Source: JBAYNS01 sp041678625 (lineage in GTDB: Bacteria > Patescibacteriota > Gracilibacteria > Peribacterales > Peribacteraceae). Taken from it: 7,574 nt of DNA. The notes beneath the pieces are model-generated. The model did no database searches. It saw nothing but the letters and a program-made list of their open reading frames with translations, and was not told the origin of the DNA. The position numbers and the translations under genes were made by a program. Position 1 is the first letter of the stretch, and each line of letters begins with the position of its first letter. This document shows, piece by piece, positions 1 to 5,509 of this stretch. The stretch lies in contig JBAYNS010000050.1 in NCBI GenBank assembly GCA_041678625.1, positions 1-7,574 on the forward strand. Direction: 5' to 3'.

Positions 1-3000
1 GAAGCTCACGGTAAGAGGGAGCGGGATGATCTGCTCACCGATTTTCAGCTGAATCTTCTCTTTGCCGGGAAATGTTTGAAAAACCCTTTTGAGGTCCAGA
101 AGCATCTTCTTGGGGGCGCGTTCAGGCAGCCCGATGGTATGCACGGAAATTTTTGTCGGAGAGGCATCTGTTTCCACGTTCTCTTTTGTTGAGATGGAAG
201 GGGTTTTTGGATTTTTCAATGTTAATACTTCCAATATATCCCGTGTTTCCATGCCTTCGGCGATCCATTTCCCCAATGGCCCCAAGTAGTCTTCCGTATC
301 ATCGTCTGCACTGACCACTACCGTTTCACCGGCAATAACATTTCCTTCTTCATCCAACACTTCAATTTCACCCTCTTCTTCCAGAACCGGGCGCGAAAGA
401 GTTAAACCATGTTTCGCTTCTTCTTCGTCGTAAAACCCCTCCTTCTTTGCGTGAGTAATCATCGTAGAGAGCGAAGCCTTCTTGGTAGCATGCGCGCGCA
501 TTTGTAATTGACCAGCACGGTAATCCAACGTTCCTCCTACAACCAGCACCGTATCCGGTTCTTCCAGATATCCTGCCGCCTCTGCATATATGCGAGGAAA
601 GAGAGTGACCTCGATTTTCGCAGTCGGGTCTTCCAGCATCACTATGGCCATAGTCTCACCTTTCTTCGTGGTGATTTTTTTCACGCTTTCCACAATTCCT
701 GCCAGAGAAATTTTCTTTCCCACATCCTTCATCGTGAGATTGCCGATGAGCTGCGCTTTTTTGCCGATATACTTCTTCATGCCTGCCAGTGGGTGACTGG
801 AAACATAAAGCCCCAGAACCTCTTTTTCCCATTGCAACTTTCGTTGAGGAGAAACTGGGAGAGTCTTCGGGAATTCAATAAATGCTGCTTCGGCAGCTTC
901 TGTCATGCTCTCGAAGAGGTTCGTCTGCGTGCTGCTTATATCTCCGCATGCTTTTGCAAAATCAACAATGGAATCATAGTGTTCTACCAGAACGTGACGT
1001 TCTCCCAGTGAATCGAGTGCACCGGCTTTTGCCAGAGATTCCAAGAGCTTTTTATTGAGTAACCGAGAAGGAATGCGCGTGGCAAAATTTTCGAGGCTCG
1101 TGAATTTCCCCTCCTCTTCCCTAATGGCGATAATTTGCTGCACCGTACTATCGCCAACACCCTTAATGGCAGCCAGTCCAAAACGGATGCCAGGCTGCTG
1201 CCCCTCTCCGGATATCACCGTAAAATGCCTCAATGATTCATTGATATCCGGCGGCAAGACCTGAATACCCATTGCACGGCACTCTTCAATTTCAATCAGG
1301 ATGCGATCAGTGCGCTGGGCATCACTGCTCAAAAGGGCCGCCATAAACTCTGCAGGATAGTGCGCTTTCAGATATGCAGTTTCATAAGCGATTCGGGCAT
1401 ATCCTGTCGCATGAGCTTTGTTGAAGCCGTATCCGGCAAATGGCGTGACAACATCATCGAAAATCTTCTGCGCGAGTGTATTGTCATATCCATTCTTCTC
1501 TGCTCCAGCAATAAATTTCTTTTTCTGAGCGCGCATCTCCTTCTCTATCTTTTTTCCGATTGCGCGTCGCAGAAGATCTGCTTCTCCCAAGCTGAATCCA
1601 GCGAAAACTTTTGCTATTTCCAAAATCTGTTCCTGATAGACGCCAATTCCATAGGTAGGTTCCAAAATAGGCTTAAGATCATTATGAATGTATTGCACCT
1701 TCTCCTGTCCGTGCTTACGTTTGATGAAGCTTGGAATCCATTCCATGGGGCCAGGGCGATACAGAGCAACCATGGCTGTAATATCACCGAATACCGACGG
1801 CTTGAGCTTCTTTAAATACCGGCGCATTCCGCCTGATTCCAATTGAAACACCCCCGTGGTGTCTCCTTTTTGCAGGAGTAAAAATGCTTTTTTAGAATCA
1901 GTGGGTATTTTTGTAATATCAATTTTTTTCTTCTGAGTGCGTTCGATAATAGCGAGTGTTGTCTGGATAACCGTCAAGTTCATGAGTCCCAAAAAGTCCA
2001 TTTTCAGCAGCCCCAATGCTTCCAGTGGCTTGGCAGATGTCTGTGTGATGATGATTTGATCATCCTTTGGTGCGCGCTGGAGTGCCGTATAGTGCACAGT
2101 TGGCTTCTCGGTGATGATAACGCCGCAGGCGTGCACAGACACATGACGAGCCTTCCCTTCCAATTTGAGTGCCGTATCAATGATGGTGCGGTAGGTCTCA
2201 TTACTTTCGTATGCTGTTTTCAGTTCGTTGGTTTCCAGTGCTTCCTGCAGGGTTGTTCCAGGGCGTTCCGGAATGAGCTTTGCGAGTGTATTCATTTCCA
2301 GGAATGGCACACCATATGCGCGACCAACATCCTTTACCGCTGCGCGAGCCGCTAACGTTCCGAATGTGCAGATTTGCACAACATGATCATCCCCGTATTT
2401 CTCCCGCACATATCCGAGTACCTCATCGCGACGGTTGTCCGCGAAGTCGATATCAAAATCCGGCATAGAGATACGTTCGGGATTCAGGAATCGCTCAAAG
2501 AAGAGATTGTGCTCAAGCGGATCGAGTCCGGTAATGTTTAAACAGTAAGCAATCATAGATCCTGCGGCAGAACCGCGCCCCGGTCCTACGGTGATGCCAC
2601 GTTTCTTCGCTTCATTCACAAAGTCTGCAACGATCAGGAAGTATCCGGCAAATCCCACTTGTTCGATGATTTTCAATTCGTATTCCAATCGTTCCTTTTG
2701 CTCTTTTGTGGCTTCAGGATAATATTTTTTGAATCCTTCCTGTGCCATTTCCCTCAGAACACCTTCTTCCGTCTTCTTCTCTGGGACCGGGAATCGGGGA
2801 ATGTGGTACTTCCCGAATTCCAGTGTCACGTTGCAGCGGTCTGCAATCACCTGTGTGTTTTCCAATGCCTCCGGAATATGACTGAAAACTTCCTTCATTT
2901 CTTCAAATGGGCGCATGGAAAAATCCGAATCGCGCATAGAAAATCTACTCGGATCATCAACGCGAGTATTTTTCTGAATACAGAGGAGCACGTCGTGTGC

Positions 3001-3657
3001 TTCGGCATCCTGCGTACGGCAGTAGTGACTGTTGCATGTTGCCACTACGGGGACATTCAATTCCTTTCCCCATCGAATCAGTTGCTGATTTACCTCTGCC
3101 TGTCCAGAAACATTCGGCAGATGCATGAGCTCAAAGTAGAGATTCTCCTCCCCAAAATATGAGCGGTATTCTTCCGTAAGGTTTTGGATGCGCTTACCAT
3201 CTTCTACCAGCGCTGCCTGTGGGATGGCGCCACTGATCGGACCAGTGAGCGCGATGAGGCCCTTTCCGTATTTCTTTAAAAGCTCGCTATCCACACGTGG
3301 TTTGTAGTACATGCCTTCCAATGCGGCGTGTGTGGCTAACTGAAGCAGATTCAAATATCCCTCCTGCGTCTCTGCCAGAAGCACAAGCGGGAAGCGCTTG
3401 GAATCAATACCGCTTTCCCGATCGTGGCGTGAACGCAGGGCAACGTAGGTTTCCAGACCCAGAATGGGTTTGAGAGAATGTTCCTTTGCAGCTTTGTAGA
3501 ATTCCACCAGCCCATAGGTGTGCCCTTTATCTGCCATGCCCACTGCTGTTTGATTAAGCTCTTTGGCGCGGAGAATCACTTCTTCCGGGCTTGGGAGTGC
3601 CTCTAGGAGGGAATAGGTGCTATGGCAGTGGAGATGGACAAAATCCTCAGGCTTCAT
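1..3657 (-). CDS. dnaE: DNA polymerase III alpha subunit (DnaE1 type), 3' end off the window
   Basis: This is the catalytic subunit of the replicative polymerase, acting in the cytoplasm at the fork. The frame is open for 1219 codons from ATG at 3657 to base 1, with no stop, so the C-terminus is missing. The start gives MKPEDFVHLHCHS, the usual DnaE N-terminus. In order: PHP domain (about 1-280); the GPGRGSAAGS active-site loop (358-367); PDFDIDF with catalytic D402 and D404; third catalytic aspartate D554 in KMDFLGL; fingers and helix-hairpin-helix region (to about 900); clamp-binding motif QTNLF (911-915); OB fold (about 983-1056); an acidic linker (about 1060-1180); and the beginning of a C-terminal domain. 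The clamp motif and full layout favour replicative DnaE1 over error-prone DnaE2/ImuC. Several PHP metal ligands look substituted (K44, P90, P140, N209), so intrinsic exonuclease activity is unlikely (inference). It lies 64 bp downstream of the secreted-protein gene on the same strand. No Shine-Dalgarno sequence is visible. Confidence 0.97.
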   Translation of the reverse strand, partial: MKPEDFVHLHCHSTYSLLEALPSPEEVILRAKELNQTAVGMADKGHTYGLVEFYKAAKEHSLKPILGLETYVALRSRHDRESGIDSKRFPLVLLAETQEGYLNLLQLATHAALEGMYYKPRVDSELLKKYGKGLIALTGPISGAIPQAALVEDGKRIQNLTEEYRSYFGEENLYFELMHLPNVSGQAEVNQQLIRWGKELNVPVVATCNSHYCRTQDAEAHDVLLCIQKNTRVDDPSRFSMRDSDFSMRPFEEMKEVFSHIPEALENTQVIADRCNVTLEFGKYHIPRFPVPEKKTEEGVLREMAQEGFKKYYPEATKEQKERLEYELKIIEQVGFAGYFLIVADFVNEAKKRGITVGPGRGSAAGSMIAYCLNITGLDPLEHNLFFERFLNPERISMPDFDIDFADNRRDEVLGYVREKYGDDHVVQICTFGTLAARAAVKDVGRAYGVPFLEMNTLAKLIPERPGTTLQEALETNELKTAYESNETYRTIIDTALKLEGKARHVSVHACGVIITEKPTVHYTALQRAPKDDQIIITQTSAKPLEALGLLKMDFLGLMNLTVIQTTLAIIERTQKKKIDITKIPTDSKKAFLLLQKGDTTGVFQLESGGMRRYLKKLKPSVFGDITAMVALYRPGPMEWIPSFIKRKHGQEKVQYIHNDLKPILEPTYGIGVYQEQILEIAKVFAGFSLGEADLLRRAIGKKIEKEMRAQKKKFIAGAEKNGYDNTLAQKIFDDVVTPFAGYGFNKAHATGYARIAYETAYLKAHYPAEFMAALLSSDAQRTDRILIEIEECRAMGIQVLPPDINESLRHFTVISGEGQQPGIRFGLAAIKGVGDSTVQQIIAIREEEGKFTSLENFATRIPSRLLNKKLLESLAKAGALDSLGERHVLVEHYDSIVDFAKACGDISSTQTNLFESMTEAAEAAFIEFPKTLPVSPQRKLQWEKEVLGLYVSSHPLAGMKKYIGKKAQLIGNLTMKDVGKKISLAGIVESVKKITTKKGETMAIVMLEDPTAKIEVTLFPRIYAEAAGYLEEPDTVLVVGGTLDYRAGQLQMRAHATKKASLSTMITHAKKEGFYDEEEAKHGLTLSRPVLEEEGEIEVLDEEGNVIAGETVVVSADDDTEDYLGPLGKWIAEGMETRDILEVLTLKNPKTPSISTKENVETDASPTKISVHTIGLPERAPKKMLLDLKRVFQTFPGKEKIQLKIGEQIIPLPLTVSF

Positions 3658-3721
3658 AGGAAGTCTATTGTAGCGGTTTTTGTTCGGTGATCTCTATGCG
3701 CTTTGTCCGCAAAATTTCCCC
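3658..3721 (-). other. Intergenic spacer between the secreted-protein gene and dnaE
   Basis: This is the only real non-coding gap in the window, 64 bases. I found no GC-rich hairpin followed by a T run on the minus strand, so no intrinsic terminator is supported and read-through from the upstream pair into dnaE is possible. No purine-rich ribosome binding site precedes the dnaE ATG; the bases just before it read ACTTCCT. The only candidate signal is a TACAAT hexamer, listed separately. Confidence 0.7.
3667..3672 (-). promoter_or_regulatory. Possible -10 box (TACAAT) for dnaE
   Basis: On the minus strand TACAAT matches the TATAAT consensus at five of six positions and ends nine bases before the dnaE ATG. 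A start site at the usual distance from a -10 box would fall two to four bases before the ATG, giving a nearly leaderless message, which would agree with the missing Shine-Dalgarno site. Against it, no TTGACA-like -35 element lies 16-19 bases upstream and there is no extended TGn. A single hexamer match can arise by chance, so confidence is low. Confidence 0.25.
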
Positions 3722-5509
3722 TTATTCTGCATCATCCAGCTTTGCGGCCTTCTTGCACTTCTCCCATGGTTTTGCCACAGAAATGCCACCATTAGTATAG
3801 GGGAAGCATTCATCTTTCAGCACAATCTTCAGGATGCGTTCCAGGCGATCATTGCAGGGTCTTTTAAAGCAGGAGCGACGCAAGTAATAAGCGAGTCCAC
3901 GGGCAAAACTACGAATGCTACCCTTCTCTCCGTCGCCATCCAGAGATGCGGCATATGTTGCCAGTTCGCTTACTGCTAAGCGAATAGGCCGAAACTCTTC
4001 TACAACCTGTTTGGGAGGGTCCACTCCCTGAGGAATAATAGTGCTGATAAGTTGTTCCTGATAGATAGACCATCGGAGCAGGTAGGTACGAACATAGGAT
4101 TGAAAGATATAGAGCAGACCATACTCCTCCGGGAGTTCGTACCATTGTTCCCGGTTGCGCGCCCAAACATCACGCAGGTTTTCATATTCCCGCAGAAGCT
4201 TAAATTCATTCTTGTCGATAGCAAAGCTGTCGTGCGTGCTCCAGCGGATTGCTCCTTCTGGCCACATAGGCGGCCAGTAATCCTCTTCGGGATCCCGATC
4301 TTCTTCATCTTCCGGAAGAGCGGGTGGCGGGGCTCCTCTGATTCCATCTTCTGCATTGCACGCAACGCGGACACGATGCTCCCGATTTTTCTCGGTAGTC
4401 ATTCCAAAGAATTCCAATCCTTCCGTTGGCTCTCTTCCCATCCACTCATCCAAGTGTTCAGCCGTACTTTTGATGGACATGGAATCTTCAATGAATTCGT
4501 CACGTTCGCTAAAGAGCTCTTTCAGCGCTTCGTATTCTGCTTTGAATGCGAGATACACTCGCGGAGGAGAGAGGTTGCTCGATGAATATTTCTGATTAAC
4601 CTTCTCAAGTCCTCTCCATGCTTTCTCTAGCACTTCCAGATCGCATCCGTAACCATACACATCTCCCCTTGCATTGCTTTGCGAGGATTGTGAGGAGCTA
4701 CTTTTCCCCGAAGAACCGCTTCTCTCATCAGAAGAGGCCACTAGGCTCGGCGGCAAATAGTCTGAATGGAACGGGCACATTTTCCATTCCACACATTGAC
4801 TGTTCTCCAGGCACTCTTCCATAGAATCGAAAGATTGTGATGGGCAGAGTTCGCCTGCTGAAGGACCGCCAGGGCGCAACCAAAATGGTTCACAGGAAAT
4901 TTTGCCGCCGCGACAACACCAAATAAGTTCTGGATCAAAACTCTGTGGAGTCCACATATCCGTATCTTCATGCGTGTTGTTCTTGGCACTAAAGAGCAGC
5001 ACATCAAACCGCTCATTAAGGAATCGCAGAATGTTCTGCAGCTCCAGAATCGTACCCATCTTTTTATCATCGTATGCGCCCTGCAACTTGCATCGCACTT
5101 TCTCCATCATGGTTTCAATCAAGAAAAGATCAATATGCAAGCACGGAGTCACTTCCTTCAGGTCGCGTTCATGCTGAACAATTCTCAGTTCCGTATCGGC
5201 AATTTCTCCGAATGACCCAAAAACATTCGGGATAGCGTTGGCAACGGTGTCATCACCTAGTTTTGACTCATAGCCTTCGGCTGCCTGAATGCCCGCTTCT
5301 GCGCGATCGAGCACCTTGCGGGTGAAGTGATCAGAAATAGGTTCCAAGATTGTTAGGAATTCCTTGTCTACTCCTAGAATGGCGTCAATCCCCGGATCAT
5401 TGCCTCCGCTACAATGAGGAATTTGTTCAGCTCCTTGTGCAGAGGGGGCAAACAGAAGTTCTGTTGTTATGGCGCAAATGCCGGCAAATAGAAAAGTGGA
5501 TAATCTCAT
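3722..5509 (-). CDS. Secreted cysteine-rich protein of unknown function, 595 aa
   Basis: I do not recognise this family. The N-terminus is a plausible Sec signal peptide: MRLSTFLFAGICAI, a hydrophobic stretch to about residue 21, then PSAQGAEQ with a signal peptidase I site near G26/A27. There is no lipobox and no later membrane segment, so the product is probably released or held at the surface by partners. The mature part has 16 cysteines, including the adjacent pair C198-C199, a cluster to about residue 245, and C547, C552, C568 and C585 near the C-terminus; disulfide bonding is inferred. A serine-rich linker (about 258-281) separates the N-terminal part from a mostly helical C-terminal part, which itself contains a proline- and acid-rich stretch (about 393-420). 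The start ATG overlaps the TGA of the upstream gene as ATGA, which supports both this start and translational coupling. The TAA stop is at 3722-3724. The 177-codon plus-strand frame inside it is a shadow. Confidence 0.9.
   Translation of the reverse strand: MRLSTFLFAGICAITTELLFAPSAQGAEQIPHCSGGNDPGIDAILGVDKEFLTILEPISDHFTRKVLDRAEAGIQAAEGYESKLGDDTVANAIPNVFGSFGEIADTELRIVQHERDLKEVTPCLHIDLFLIETMMEKVRCKLQGAYDDKKMGTILELQNILRFLNERFDVLLFSAKNNTHEDTDMWTPQSFDPELIWCCRGGKISCEPFWLRPGGPSAGELCPSQSFDSMEECLENSQCVEWKMCPFHSDYLPPSLVASSDERSGSSGKSSSSQSSQSNARGDVYGYGCDLEVLEKAWRGLEKVNQKYSSSNLSPPRVYLAFKAEYEALKELFSERDEFIEDSMSIKSTAEHLDEWMGREPTEGLEFFGMTTEKNREHRVRVACNAEDGIRGAPPPALPEDEEDRDPEEDYWPPMWPEGAIRWSTHDSFAIDKNEFKLLREYENLRDVWARNREQWYELPEEYGLLYIFQSYVRTYLLRWSIYQEQLISTIIPQGVDPPKQVVEEFRPIRLAVSELATYAASLDGDGEKGSIRSFARGLAYYLRRSCFKRPCNDRLERILKIVLKDECFPYTNGGISVAKPWEKCKKAAKLDDAE
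4668..4739 (-). other. Serine-rich low-complexity linker in the 595-aa protein
   Basis: Residues about 258-281 contain mostly Ser with Gly, Gln and Lys (for example SGSSGKSSSSQSSQS). Serine is encoded by a mixture of AGC, AGT, TCT, TCC, TCA and TCG, so this is an amino-acid-level bias and not a DNA microsatellite. Such stretches commonly act as flexible, exposed linkers in exported proteins. It marks the boundary between two probable domains. Confidence 0.6.
5506..5509 (-). promoter_or_regulatory. ATGA stop/start overlap (translational coupling)
   Basis: On the minus strand the four bases ATGA contain both the start codon of the 595-aa gene and the TGA stop of the metalloprotease-like gene. 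No strong Shine-Dalgarno sequence precedes it (the region reads CCCAGAATTGACAA), so the downstream gene is probably translated by ribosomes ending on the upstream one. This implies a shared transcript. Confidence 0.75.

Noticed and set aside
508..1011. Plus-strand open frame of 167 codons inside dnaE (another of similar length at 2659-3162)
   Set aside because: Both are antisense to conserved dnaE sequence and are shadows.
3658..3721. Intrinsic terminator or hairpin upstream of dnaE
   Set aside because: GCGG and CCGC can pair only over four bases across a long loop, and there is no T run after them on the minus strand.
4052..4585. Plus-strand open frame of 177 codons inside the 595-aa gene
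   Set aside because: It lies wholly antisense to a gene with a signal peptide and ATGA-coupled start, has no Shine-Dalgarno site and resembles no known protein.
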